Numbered from the stretch's first letter, positions 43,001 through 53,298 are shown. The stretch: DNA of 64,000 nt from Strigamia acuminata (GCA_949358305.1 OX442314.1:18407060-18471059); one strand, 5' to 3'. The notes: generated by a model not told the origin, from the sequence alone. Numbers and translations: made by a program.

Positions 43001-46000
43001 CTTTCCCCACATACGAATAAAAGAGAAATGCTATTTAAAGAAATGAATCCTTCACCAGGCACCAACAGAATAATTAACTTGCAAACTATGAATAAAATAG
43101 AAAACTTAGCCAAAACGGACAGTTGAATGAAATGAGATAAGCTTTGTAAAGCTATCGAACACGTGCCTGTTGCAAACTAAAATGGACACACAAACACCAG
43201 AACTGAGAAGCAATCTGAAACTACATATAAAAACCCACAGATCGTTCCAAGAACAACACCCTGTTGAGGCAGCAGGCCAAGTAAGCCGGCCTTCAAAAGG
43301 AGGGTGATGTTGATGTCGGGGATGGAGTTGTGGCCGTGTTGTTGAGGGGTTTGTTCCGAGAATGGGTCGCTATAGCGACGCGGTTTTAGCGACGTTGACT
43401 TTAGCGACCGCCACTTTAGCGACAGATACACTTTAGCGTCTAAAGGCGTCGCTAAGGTATGTCTATCGCTGAAGTGGAGGTCGCTGAAGTGATTCCCCAA
43501 AATGATTGGTTTTTAAATATTATTCTTGCAAATCGGCTGTCATGCTAAATTGTTTTGAGAAACAATTTTTCATACTCGCCGAAATGAAACACAAAAAAAT
43601 AAAAGTAAAAATAAAAAAGAAGGCACTAAGTATCGTTTTTTCTCTCCTTCCTCCTCCTCTTTGCTTTATTGGAGTCTTTTTTGATTTTAAATGTGGATGT
43701 CATTTTTAATGCCGTTACCAATTTTACCTACAATGACATCAACTTTTATCGAAGATGCATTCTCAAAGTCAGTTAAACTTGTTTAAATGCCGTTTGCATG
43801 CCTATGCGACTGAAAACAGACTAAATCGCCGCGATTTTTCAAGTTAGATAGAAAAAATCAGTTAAAAAAGTTGTTTAAATATGTTGGTCTACATTACAAT
43901 TGAAAAATTGTACTAATAATACTGCAGGTACGTCGCTAAAATGTACCTGTCGCTAAAACGTGAGTTCGCTAAAACATACCGCATTTCAGCTATGCATAAA
44001 AATATGCACAGCTAAAGTGGCGGTCGAGAAGGAAAAGGATATGTTAGGTGTGGTGGTGGTTGGTGTCATCTTGGTAGGCATATCTGCACTTTTGAAGGCC
44101 GGCATCTTCTGCCTCAACAGGGGGTGATAGATAAACCCGTTTTGCTGCAAAAGTGGCTTGACTGCACAGTTCAAACAATGAACCCCTTATACTACAGGAA
44201 GGAATCGACTGGGATACATCAACAATGCAATTGTAATACACCCAATTCTGTTTTTTTTTTGTTTTTTTTTACATATATAGTTTTGATTTAACTTGGCCTA
44301 GAAAAATAAATTCAATTCTGTTTTTATACGATTTATTTTGATTTAACATGACATTTCAAAAAGATTTTTTTTAAAGTGGATGTTTGTAAACCTATGGACA
44401 AAAAAATCTTCACATTTGGAGCTGAAGTAGCCTGACAGCATGTGAAGATTTTTTTATCCATAGGTGTACATCACAAAACAAAGACAAACACCTATAGCAC
44501 TTAAAACACGACTTTTTGAATACAGCTAGTATCTTTTTTGCACGATTCTTTTTGCTCTTTTTTTTTTCAAGAACGTATCTATAGTATAAAAACAGGATTT
44601 TAAGAACACTACAATTTTCGCCCGGTATCTTGATGGCAAATTCAAAATGCGCATCACTCTTCACATGAATTTAACATGGCGATTGTCAAGCTTGTTGCAC
44701 AGAAAAGAAATAAAGCAATACAATTTTGGTACCATGTAAATGTAAATTACTTTTGTTAATGAGTTTATTGCTGCTTGTTTACTTTATTTTAGCATTATTT
44801 GGTTGGGTTGCTGACTTAGTTGCTAAGTAAAAACTAGAATTAAGAAATCATCTGCGCAGAATGAGTGCGCAGTGTGAATTTGGCATCAAGATACCGGTCG
44901 CGAACTGTAGACGGGGAAACACGACAAAAGGACAGAAAAAGAACTGAAATAGGTCTAAGCGTTAAGAATAAGCTGCCGATAGATGGCTAAAAGAAAGTAA
45001 TAAGCCTAGAACTAAAAGAAATAGCATACAGCATAAAATAAATGTTAAAATCATAATATCTGGCGTTACTCTGTGAACGTTTCAGTAGCTGCATTCAAAA
45101 ACTAAAATATTTTGTGTTTTACTTCAATTTTAAACCAAAAAGGACATCATTTCCTGTTTAACTCCCATGTTAAAACTTAAAATACACCTACCGTAAACTA
45201 AAATTGTTATTTTAATTTTTGAATGCAGCTAGTGAACTGTTTATACTGTAATGTATGAACTTTTAATTTAAACAATATAATGTAGAAACTTAAATAAACT
45301 CATCGTTTGTTGTTGATGATGAATCAAAATTGTGATGTTTTTTTTATGTAACGTAAGTGACTGCCGTTCTCTGGTGTTGCTTTTATACAAAATAAGTAGG
45401 GTTAATGAAATTAAATATTGCCTTCACACAACCATAAAATTTCCATTGAAATTAACCGAGTTATCTCGGAAACACCTGTTTATCAAAATGAAGTCAGTAC
45501 AGTCACCAGTCAACGTTGATTTCATGCCGTTTTGAGCAAGATAAAAGTTGACATTTGAGTTGCGTAGAAAACTCTCCAAAATGCATTCATCTTTATCTCT
45601 TATCTCAACTTGTGGAATTATATTTCTTTAATAAAGTGACAATTGTGAAGTATCACCTTTAGTTTCTTCAGTTTTATTCCTCTTTTTTTCTTTTTTTCGT
45701 CTTTTTATATGGAATAAAGTGTGATGTGGAGGAAAAACTTTTCTGTTTGAAGTGATAGGCAGGTTCAGTTGAAAGCCTCTGCTCCATATGAGAATGGGAT
45801 GTAGGATTTGTTTGCACATCCTTGCAAAATCTCATCTGTTCCTTCATTTTTTCGCTCTCGCTTTGGTAAGCTGTTGAAAAAGTCTTGAAGAATCCTTCCA
45901 ATGGCAGTCGGAAAAAGATAGAGAAGAAAAATTTATGTGTTCAGAATCGATCTAACAATTTTTGGATGACCGACCCCTACAGAATTGAGCCTCTTGGATA

Positions 46001-49000
46001 AGTGTACTTCATTAAGATCAGCAATGGGTGTTATTTCATGGAGTTTTTTTTCTTTTTTCGTTTCAAGTTTTTGGTTGAAGTGAGTGCAAAACCACATGTG
46101 TTATTGAATTTTTTTCTTGCTCATTTCCTAAAAGCGGATAAGAAAAAAAAATATATGGGCAAGTTAATGGTGCCCTGACTGACTCAATTATTGTTTGCGC
46201 TAATAAAGCTGAGTTGAAGATTATACAGGAATGGCCTAAATAAAGCTTTTGTTGTAATGTAAGTAAATAAGTGGTTGTGGATGTAATTTTTAATTTAAAA
46301 AGGAGAATTTATTTTATGTTCTTAACTAGGACATGAATTACACACAATGATTGAAGTCGAGCTAAGAACAAATCGATTTTTTGAAAGGGGGCAAAAAAAA
46401 GAAAAAAATTCAATGGAATCTCCTCAAATTAGTGCATTGTCATCTTTTTAGGTTCCACGAAGTTATCTTCAAATTTCCCTTTTAATTTTTTTTTTTAAAT
46501 TTTTTATTTCTTAATAACTCCTGCAAAGAAAAATCAATTTAATTCCACATTAAAATTAATGTAATGTCGGTTTAATGCATTAGCTTTTCAATGCTTATTC
46601 ATTTGAAAACGCAGTAAAAAAAAAAAATTGGGACTTTAAAAGAAAAACACGTTTCACGTTGGTCTAAGCGAATATCTACTGTAATATTTCGATTTTAGGG
46701 TTTCCTCATCCATACGAATTGGAACACGCACAACCCTGTAGTAAAGTGCAGTCGTAACAATGGTCATGTCTTGGCACAAATTGCTAGTTATTGTAATGAT
46801 GTCAAACCAAATAAAGCGGGTTGGGCCTTGGCCACTGGGCTCAACCCTGATACAACAATTGGCGCAGTGGACACTTTACTCGTTTGAAAATTCGCTCAAT
46901 CTATACTCTGTATTCGGAAAAGGCCAGCTCAGCATCTTGCGACACGTTTATCTCGAGATCAGTAGGTCCATTGGGACCAGAGAGCGGCCTGGAACAAACG
47001 GCTCGACAAATGGTTTCTTTCTATCTGCATTCTTACTTTTGCCGCTTTGCAAGATATTTGCACGGCAAGGTGCTGAGTCTTGTCTTTTTCTTATGAAAAA
47101 CTACGTTTACACAACGGATTTAAGCTAAATCCGGCAAAAAGGTTGCAAAAACAACACTAGGTGCATTCATAAAGTCGTTTGAAATAAACAGCACTTTAAA
47201 CAACTTTTTTAAACTGCTTGTCTCAAGATTACTTTAAAAATGGCGGCCGATTTAGTCAATTTTCAGTTGCAGTGGACATTTAAGCATTAAAACATATTTA
47301 AGTGCACTATAAACATGCGTTTATGAATGCGTATACTGGGTCGTCGTCGGAAGAAATTGATAAAACTTTAGTATTGTGTCGAATTAATCTTGTTTAAATT
47401 TATTTTTCCAAAAAATAATCTGATTAACTCGACATTGAAATGTGTGGAAAAGATTAGAAGTGTGCAGTTGCGGTACAGGAGGTTATCGGGGAATTGTACA
47501 TCATCAATTTCGAGTTTTGATAAGTTGGCCTTAGGAAATTGAGACATTGTTTGGTCAAATTGGCCATTACCATTAATGTCGAAAATGTGTAATTTATTTT
47601 TAAGGCTAATTTGATATCTGAGTCTCAACGATAATCATAAAGCGCAGCAATACTTTAATGTTTTGGTGTGTTTTAGCTTCATTACTTAGGAATGATAAAA
47701 GAGGGAACTGTAATACGAGCACGCATGTTAAGTTCATTACGGTTAACGGGTTAATTAGACGGTCGGTCCTATGCAAAGCAAAATGACTTTACCCCTTAGA
47801 CCTGCTTTTTGGATGTAATGAACATTTTTTGCCTGCGTCAAGGGTATTTCGTTTGGAGTTGCTCAAGAAAATTACCTGGCACGTATCACGCTATGATATT
47901 TCATTTGTCCCATTTTGCCTACAGTTTGCGCTCGGTATCTTGATAAAAAATTCGTACTGCGCATCCCATTCTGCGCAGACGGTTTTCTAATTTCAATTGT
48001 TATTTAGCAGTATTAAGACTAATAATGCTAAAAATAAGGTAAATAAATAAAAATATTTTAGTACTACACTGTAAATTACTTTTAATAATGAGTTTATTGT
48101 TGTTTATTTACTTTATTTTAGTATTATTAGGCCTAATATTAGGCTTAATACTGCTAAATGGTATTAGGAAATCGTCTGCGCAGAATGGGATGCGCAGTAC
48201 GAATTTAGCATCAAGATATCGGGCGCGAACTGTAGTTCATAACAGCTTTCTTCAACCGTACATGGAGAACATAAAAGTTTTTGCATTTGTACCAATTTCT
48301 TTCGTTATTTTCTTTTTCCTTCCTTTTATTACGTTTGACTGTCTCAAAAGTTATATTAAATAAACTGGAAAATGAGTTATAACTCGCTGTGTGCATGTTT
48401 CTCAGTTTGGAATCCAAACAAACCCAAGAATCATTTAAAAAATGAACTTGCATTTTACATGTAATTTTTTTTTTTTAATATTTGCATTTAACATATTCTA
48501 CCTATTCCATTTCCTCGTGATTGGCACGCGAAAATGGTTTTCAATTTCCTATTAATGTTCGTTGGAAAAAATGTTTTCACTTCCGAGGTGATTCCTTCGA
48601 GTTTATTTTTTGGGCGCCATTTTGTTTCTTTAAATGGCGTGGGTCGATAGACATTTTTTTTCCGACCCATTTTTGCACAATACACAACAACAATGCTTTA
48701 ATGCTTTAATGCTTTAATGTGGATAGGGAGAGAGTTCACACGGGGACAGGAAGAAATACTACGACTTGTTTTCATAATTATTTTTAAGCCGAAATGTTGA
48801 ATAAAGCACTAGAAGATTGCTTCATTAGGATTAATTCTAATGGCTGCTTTTGAATGAAATCTTTGTAGCCCTTAGTTGCAATCAATTTCCGTGGGTCTGG
48901 TTGGAGTTTTACTTGGACAGACTATTAGCTGCTGTGCGTGACATGAGCACCGGTCAAAATGAATCTAATACTTCTTTGGGTAAAATGAGCAGAGCGTGAC

Positions 49001-50916
49001 ACAACTGTGAACGCGGATTTTCGCTTAGTTCACACTATGGACGAAGACTAAAAAGTGAACATTTTGCACAGCAGAAAACAAGCGAAAAGAAATGTCTAGT
49101 GGTTGCAATTTTTTAAATACTCGTATAGATAAAACGCGTTTTGTGCGTCTAAATCCGATAAACTACGAATTTCCAATCAAATTTCTTTTGGTAATGTTTA
49201 TGGACTTCCTTAGAATGGTACATTGTTCAAACTGTTGAAAACATTAAAAGTTGAACTAAAAATACCATGAGATTTCTAAGAAATGATTATTTAGGTTTAA
49301 TGCCGAGACGACGAAGGCCGATATCTCCATTCTAATATTTTTCTGGGTCGACCCATTGTTTCAGCGAACAAAACAAGCCGAAACTGCTTTGTACCTTTTG
49401 TGCAATTCAGATTGGAGGAAATGATGTCAAAATGGTGGGGGGAAAATTTCGATTTGCATTGGATTTTACGCACTTTAAGCTATTGTTTGCAATTAGTGCC
49501 TAAAACATGCCTTGAAGCTACACTTGTGCGTGACAGAGATTGATGAAAATCGGCTGAGTTTAAGTCCTTGAAGCACAGAGTAAATAGAGGCCAAAGAGTG
49601 GGAGCCATTCGGTTATCTGTTAGTGGAATCTTAGAAAGTGGATCCTTAGCCTTGTGTAGAGCAGGGAAGTGAGACGGCAGGCGGCGCTTTTGGAGTATGG
49701 AAAGGAAGAATAGGAATGTCTTTTTGTGAGAATTTATTTCGAAAATGGGAGAAAATTGTAATATTTATGAGTTGAATGTAAAAATGAGGTTCTGCATTTT
49801 TTTTTTTTTTTTATAATATTTTTTTTTTCTTTCGCTCGTTTTAAATTAATTAGTGCAAAGCGAAAAGAGAAAAAAGAAATTAACGGTGTCGATAACGAAG
49901 GGAATGAGTTGGAACGTGGCCCATCTCCACATTTCTTTTTCTCTTTTGCTTGGAAATGAAATGTCAGTTTATTGCGTATTTTCTTAAGGGCCTTTTTTCT
50001 CTTTTTCTTCTTCTTTTTTTTGTTTACGATAATAAAAAGCGTTTTTGGCACGTGTAAATTTTTTTTTTCTTTTACTTTTTCTTACTTTTCCAATTTTTTC
50101 TTTCTTTCTGAATTGATTAGCATGAGTAAATTTTGTTTATTTTTAAATTTTAAATGTGGTGGATTTAATTTGAAGTTTTTATTAAAAGATAAAAAAAAAA
50201 TGTGCTGGGGAAATTTTAGATCAGTAAAAGCCACTTATAATACACTTCAACGCATAAATTATTAAAAACAATTTATTTTTTGATGAAATTTGATACCATC
50301 AGCAGAGAAATTATGTTTTTCAGCCAATTTTATTTTATATTCATGAAAGACTCCATTGAGTAAAACGTAATGGATTACTCTGATAAGATAAAAAGGAAAA
50401 AAGATAGAAGATAGATTTGAAAAATGTTATAATAAAAAAAAAAAAAACTTAAAATTTAACTTTCTTTTAATTTAGTCACGTCTACGGTTTTTTTTGTTAC
50501 CTGATTTTGTGTGTTAATATTTTTTTTCTTGTTTCAGACTGTGAGGATGTGAGTGGGAAGCTGATTAAACTCCCGGAGAACTTGGAGAGTGTTCCAAAGG
50601 CTGACCATTTTCCGACTCAGCGACATCGTTGGAATACAAATGAGGTATCCATCTTGCACTGTCTCTCTATATATTATCAGGATTGTTAAGTTTTACGAGT
50701 TTACCTTTTCTCTCAACGTAAGATTTGATCAAATCCGAGCAAATAAATTGCCTTTTTCCTAATATTCCAGTTTCTATTCAATTTTTACTCTCCGGCGTCG
50801 ATTTTTTTCGATTTTATATTTTGCTATTAAAATATTTTATTTCTTTAGGAAATTGCAGCCATTCTCATCTGCTTTGAAAAGCATGTGGACTGGCTGTCTA
50901 AGGAGGTGAAAATAAG
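28048..50916 (+). CDS. CAMTA: CAMTA (calmodulin-binding transcription activator), 5' exons only
   Basis: Exons 50538-50644 and 50849-50916 encode the start of the CG-1 DNA-binding domain: KLIKLPENLESVPKADHF, PTQRHRWNTNE, then EIAAILICFEKH and DWLSKEVKIR, a strong match to animal CAMTA. The first needs one base from an upstream exon. ATGAACA at 28048-28054, followed by a perfect donor GTAAGT, provides exactly that phase and gives MNNCEDVSGK. The intron would be 22,483 bases. Family knowledge: CAMTAs are nuclear factors with CG-1, TIG, ankyrin and IQ modules, responding to calcium/calmodulin. The rest of the gene lies right of the window; the third intron begins at 50917 and holds the LTR element. 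Exons 2-3 are secure (0.95); the tiny first exon is inferred. Confidence 0.8.
32918..33458 (+). repeat. Diverged tandem repeat pair with GCATTCA termini
   Basis: Segments 32918-33222 and 33299-33458 share order and sequence. Both open with GGTRCATTCA, contain a TGAATGCAT about 60-80 bases on, and end in a TTTGAAAT-CC-TTGATG block followed by an AAATCTAT motif. The left copy carries about 170 extra bases between those parts. GGTRCATTCA and TGAATGCA are inverted, suggesting a MITE core within a local duplication. Confidence 0.6.
34175..34332. mobile_element. Tigger/pogo-like MITE
   Basis: A 158-base element with ends TAGTCGAAACTC and GAGTTTCGACTG (one mismatch) flanked by TA on both sides. The interior has several TATAACGAAT repeats typical of small Tc1/mariner-pogo derivatives. 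No coding capacity. Confidence 0.78.
34772..35026. mobile_element. MITE with GTATTTTAnCGATTAAGAG inverted ends
   Basis: A 255-base inverted-repeat element. Left TACTGTATTTTATCGATTA and right (reverse complement) TACCGTATTTTACCGATTA agree except at two sites and continue into AAGAG and an AGCCGCGGCT palindrome at both ends. TA flanks may be the target duplication. Family not recognised. Confidence 0.72.
35646..35711 (+). pseudogene. 5S rRNA-like fragment
   Basis: About 66 bases resemble the internal and 3' part of eukaryotic 5S rRNA: ATCAAAGTTAAGCGGC, then GATCAGTACGTGGGATGGGTG and a GGGAATA block in the right order and spacing. The 5' part of the gene and its paired 3' end are missing, so it cannot fold as 5S. 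It may be a pseudogene or the head of a 5S-derived SINE. Confidence 0.7.
35751..36126. mobile_element. hAT-like MITE with TAAAGATGC ends
   Basis: A 376-base element with perfect 21-base inverted ends beginning TAAAGATGCTATTTTTGCGG. The flanking octamers are GCTCAGCC (left) and GCTCAGAC (right), a 7/8 target duplication. The interior repeats GTCCGCAA-type motifs. No coding capacity. It lies 40 bases after the 5S-like fragment. Confidence 0.85.
38391..38454 (+). other. Possible alternative CAMTA first exon
   Basis: An ATG (AATAATGGCG) opens a 21-codon frame in a GC-richer patch that ends at a donor-like A|GTATGG with phase 1, the phase required by CAMTA exon 2. It would encode MATFVGLFAAVV onward. 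Only phase and composition support it. Confidence 0.15.
41622..41770 (+). repeat. Dispersed repeat, copy 1 of 3
   Basis: Shares a core with 43765-43882 and, inverted, with 47160-47333: a CTTAAATG block, TGCGACTGAAAACA, CTAAGTCGGTCGC and an AAGCAGTTTAAAAANGTTG block in that order. Probably a MITE family with GCATTCATAAA ends, degraded here. Confidence 0.55.
42726..42844. mobile_element. MITE with CTGCATTCAAAAA ends, copy 1
   Basis: A 119-base element. Left end CAGTGACTGCATTCAAAAAG and right end (reverse complement) CAGTAGCAGCATTCTAAAAG agree at 16 of 20 positions. The termini match the element at 45083-45234. Confidence 0.6.
43258..44124. mobile_element. 867-base foldback element with inverted TAGCGAC arrays
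   Basis: Inverted arms 43258-43300 and 44089-44124 share CCTGTTGAGGCAG and GCCGGCCTTCAAAAG. Inside the left arm (43365-43493) the motif TTTAGCGAC recurs about five times, with inverted GTCGCT(A/G)A copies after it. The right half (43930-44027) has further GTCGCTAAA copies. The middle (43765-43882) holds another dispersed repeat, so the element may be compound. I do not recognise the family. Confidence 0.6.
43765..43882 (+). repeat. Dispersed repeat, copy 2 of 3
   Basis: Core TGCGACTGAAAACAGACTAA and GTTAAAAAAGTTGTTTAAA shared with 41622-41770 and the inverse of 47160-47333. It is nested inside the foldback element. Confidence 0.55.
44391..44464. repeat. 74-base near-perfect hairpin
   Basis: Arms 44391-44414 and 44441-44464 (CCTATGGACAAAAAAATCTT... 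and its complement) pair at 23 of 24 positions around a 26-base loop. It may be a tiny foldback transposon; a transcribed hairpin is possible within the CAMTA intron. Confidence 0.65.
44609..44910. mobile_element. Mariner-like MITE, CAGTTCGCG family, copy A
   Basis: About 300 bases with ends CTACAATTTTCGCCCGGTAT and, inverted, CTACAGTTCGCGACCGGTAT, continuing into CTTGATGNCAAATTC for 35 bases per arm. Reading the outer TA as target duplication gives a Tc1/mariner-type element. The interior shares TGTAAATTACTTTTNTTAAT and CTGCGCAGAATG with copy B. Confidence 0.75.
45083..45234. mobile_element. MITE with CTGCATTCAAAAA ends, copy 2
   Basis: A 152-base element. Left CAGTAGCTGCATTCAAAAAC and right (reverse complement) CACTAGCTGCATTCAAAAAT agree at 17-18 of 20 bases. 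A right-end remnant of the same family is visible near 44512-44534. Confidence 0.72.
47160..47333 (-). repeat. Dispersed repeat/MITE, copy 3 of 3 (inverted)
   Basis: A 174-base element with inverted ends GGTGCATTCATAAA and TTTATGAATGCG. Its reverse complement carries the core shared with 41622-41770 and 43765-43882. This is the best-preserved copy. Confidence 0.65.
47919..48235. mobile_element. Mariner-like MITE, CAGTTCGCG family, copy B
   Basis: 317 bases including the TA flanks, with long inverted arms of about 70 bases: CTACAGTTTGCGCTCGGTAT against CTACAGTTCGCGCCCGATAT, continuing into CTTGAT, ATTCGTACTGCGCATCCCAT and TCTGCGCAGACG. An open frame starting inside it is not a gene. Confidence 0.8.
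48692..48719 (+). repeat. Short tandem repeat (AATGCTTT)n
   Basis: An 8-base unit repeated about 3.5 times without change. Confidence 0.9.
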
Positions 50917-52401
50917 GTAATTTACAGCTTTTGTATTTGTTGTTATAAATTATAGTAGTTGGGGTACGAGTGTAGCGTCTGTAGACATGACGTGAATCAT
51001 AAGAAAAAAGAAGTGAATTAAAATGGGAGCAACGACTCGATGATGGTGTGACAGCGTGGCATTAAAACGAGTTAAATTTATCACATGTTTAATTTATGAC
51101 TCACGAAATATAAGTGACAACAGGAAAATATCACGAGAACAGAAAAAGCAGGTGATAAAAGGATTGTAATTCACTTGGGTGATTGATTTGGAAAGCAGGG
51201 ATCACCAAGTAATTACATGTTATTTCGTGACAGTTGGCAAACGAAAGAGAACTGGAAAGCTAGGTTTTGAATAAAAGACGGGAATTTAATTTGCGAATAA
51301 AAAAGATCATTAAGGATGTGCATTAGAGTTAAAACGGAAATTAATTATTTTTTTGCTCATGATGGTGTCACTTTTTTTTACGTTCGAATAAATAAATAAA
51401 TAAATAAAGCGGTTTAAAAAGTGTAGCGGAAAAGCTGTGTACTGTTTATGTGCAGCTGCACCAGCACTTCTATTTACAAATTAGGCTTATTTCATTAGTC
51501 GCCTGATCAAATTTCATCCTATTAATCTTCATTTTTGGGAAAGCAGAGGTATAGTTTCTGGATTAGACTCTAGAGACAATTTGACCTCGCACGAGGCAAC
51601 ATTAAGGGGATAGGACACATGGAAATATGTTTGTTTATTATATGTTGAATCAGTTACAAGATGGCTACTCCCAGAAGAGAAGGGATTTTATGGGACAACA
51701 AAAAAATGTATCTCCTGTGGGGAGGATGGAATAATCAAGTTAAAAACAATTAATAGGTTCCTAAAAATATTTTTTTTGTGAAATAAAATAAAATAAAAGG
51801 TGGATAAATGACAAAACCTGAAAGATGGATTGAGATTGTCAGTTTTCGATTGGTCTGTCTAAGCACGTTCGTCATGTTGATGGTGATGCAAGATAAAATG
51901 ACGGTTGGATGTGGTTGAGCCAAGCAAGACGCAGTGAGTGAGTGGTGATGTGAAAGGAACTTGTTCGGGTGGTCTTACAATTCGAATGGCAACGATTTTA
52001 CATTATAATGACAAATTTGTATACTTGGTTTGAATCTAACGGAGTAAATTATGATTAAATGGCTGAATTTTGCCATTAAACTAGTAAACTTGCTAGAATT
52101 GTATAGCATCAACAATTAACTGATGTTATTTATGGCTTGTCCAAGATAATTCAGTACTTTTAAAGAAAGTTCCATCAGGCATCCGGTGTCTGGCTAATCA
52201 GTCCAATTTTTACTGACCACAGGTCAGCACGTAAATTTTAGCGATCTAAAATCTCAACGTATTTTTCTTAAATTTCTTTGGAAATTTGATCGCTTTCTTG
52301 TTGTTTTTTTGTTGTTTGGTATTTTAAGATCATGGCTCAAGCTTCTATAACCAAAAAGAGTTGCAAGAAGCAACTTTCCAGTAAAATGTCAAAATCGGCG
52401 C
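50917..52401 (+). other. CAMTA intron 3, left of the LTR element
   Basis: Starts with a GTAATT donor after the second CG-1 exon. Holds an (AAAT)n microsatellite near 51388-51408. No further CAMTA exon is visible here or to the right of the retrotransposon within the window. Confidence 0.6.
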
Positions 52402-52802
52402 CCCGTGGTAACGCCATCATGACACTTCCAGAGCACATTCCCTTTTGTCCAGTTTCAGCAGTGAAATTTTATTTAAAATCCACTTCTAATATTTGTGGAG
52501 AAAATAAACCTTTCTTTCTTGCCTTTTCTCAGCCTTTTGATCTGGTAATGGCTAACACCATCTCTAGATGGATAAAAACGGTTCTTTCCAATTTCGGCAT
52601 CAATACTTCTGTATTCAAGGCTCACTCCACTCGGGCCGCATCTACTTCCTTTACCTTTTCGAGAGGAGTCGGCCTTTCCGATATCCTAAAATCAGCAGAC
52701 TGGTCTTCTGCTCGAGTTTAATTTAATCATTACAATAAGCTCTTTGATTTACCTACTGTCGAATTTGCTATCACTGTTTTAAGTGGCTACGAAATGCCAT
52801 AA
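52332..52802 (+). pseudogene. Tyrosine recombinase C-terminal fragment (DIRS/Ngaro-like) in the terminal repeat
   Basis: The frame carries the catalytic-domain pattern of eukaryotic tyrosine recombinases: FCPVSAVKFYL, TISRWIKTVLSNFGI, FKAHSTRAASTSF (HxxR box), DILKSADWSSARV. An in-frame TAA at 52719-52721 interrupts it just before FNHYNK, which would hold the catalytic tyrosine; the frame then runs on to a TAA at 52800-52802. The N-terminal part, including the first catalytic arginine, is absent, so it is inactive. The part from 52402 on recurs identically at 63385-63785 with the same stop. The 23 codons before 52402 are outside the repeat. Known context: such recombinases belong to DIRS, Ngaro and Crypton elements, not to gypsy elements. 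Confidence 0.75.
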
Positions 52803-52803
52803 A

Positions 52804-52897
52804 TAACATCATTTATTTGTTGATGTTATACAAATGCAAATTTTACGAAGATATGACGTAAAATATAAATTTTATGAATAACAAATAAATGATGTTA
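52804..52897. repeat. Nested perfect inverted repeats after the recombinase fragment
   Basis: Outer arms TAACATCATTTATTTGTT (52804-52821) and its exact complement (52880-52897), 18 bases each. Inner arms ATTTTACG (52840-52847) and CGTAAAAT (52857-52864) around 9 bases. The same structure is at 63787-63880 in the 3' copy. It may be the residue of a recombinase-element terminus or an RNA structure near the poly(A) signals. Confidence 0.85.
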
Positions 52898-53298
52898 CTC
52901 TCCCACCATTTTTTGGGACCCATCACCCTGTAACATTGATATTTGTTATTGTGATTGTCTAAATAAATAATTTCGTATATTTAATCAAAAAATAATTTTA
53001 TATTTCTCCAGCTTGTTGCGATCTCAAATGTTCACTTCATTTGTGGAGAGGTTTTTCTACCACGTTTTTAAGACATTATTTATATTTTAACCGTAATCAT
53101 TAGAATTGTGTTTTTTGCCGTGCACCTGTTGCGCTTTTGGGCAATTGTCCCAGAAGCTGTAACGGCTGCCCTGGCATTTTGAGCCCTGGATTGGGGCGTT
53201 GCTAAGACAATCCCCAAATTTTGCACCGTTGCTAGGGCTGAAGCGTGCCTTGGCACACGCCACGCCTGCGCACTGGCCGTTTTCCGGCCATATTCCGG

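Larger units (their letters stand above)
28055..50537 (+). other. Giant CAMTA intron 1 (22.5 kb)
   Basis: AT-rich, with no conserved coding exon that I can support on either strand. It holds many small non-autonomous transposons, foldbacks and dispersed repeats listed separately, poly(A)/poly(T) runs (for example 28798-28830 and 31449-31470) and low-complexity purine tracts. Small GC-richer patches near 30480-30700, 38380-38780 and 46720-47100 stand out and could be regulatory DNA, alternative first exons or decayed sequence. Confidence 0.6.

Noticed and set aside
46760-47128. Open frames in a GC-richer patch of the CAMTA intron, one containing GPLGPESGLEQTARQMVSF
   Set aside because: Looks protein-like over a short stretch, but the frame must shift to extend it, no splice sites frame it well and I recognise no family. 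At most a decayed exon or pseudogene.
48088-48363. 91-codon open frame
   Set aside because: Starts inside a mariner-like MITE and runs through its right inverted repeat; no similarity to known proteins.
49734-50265. Lys-rich and Phe-rich open frames on opposite strands
   Set aside because: Products of long A/T and AG-rich low-complexity tracts.
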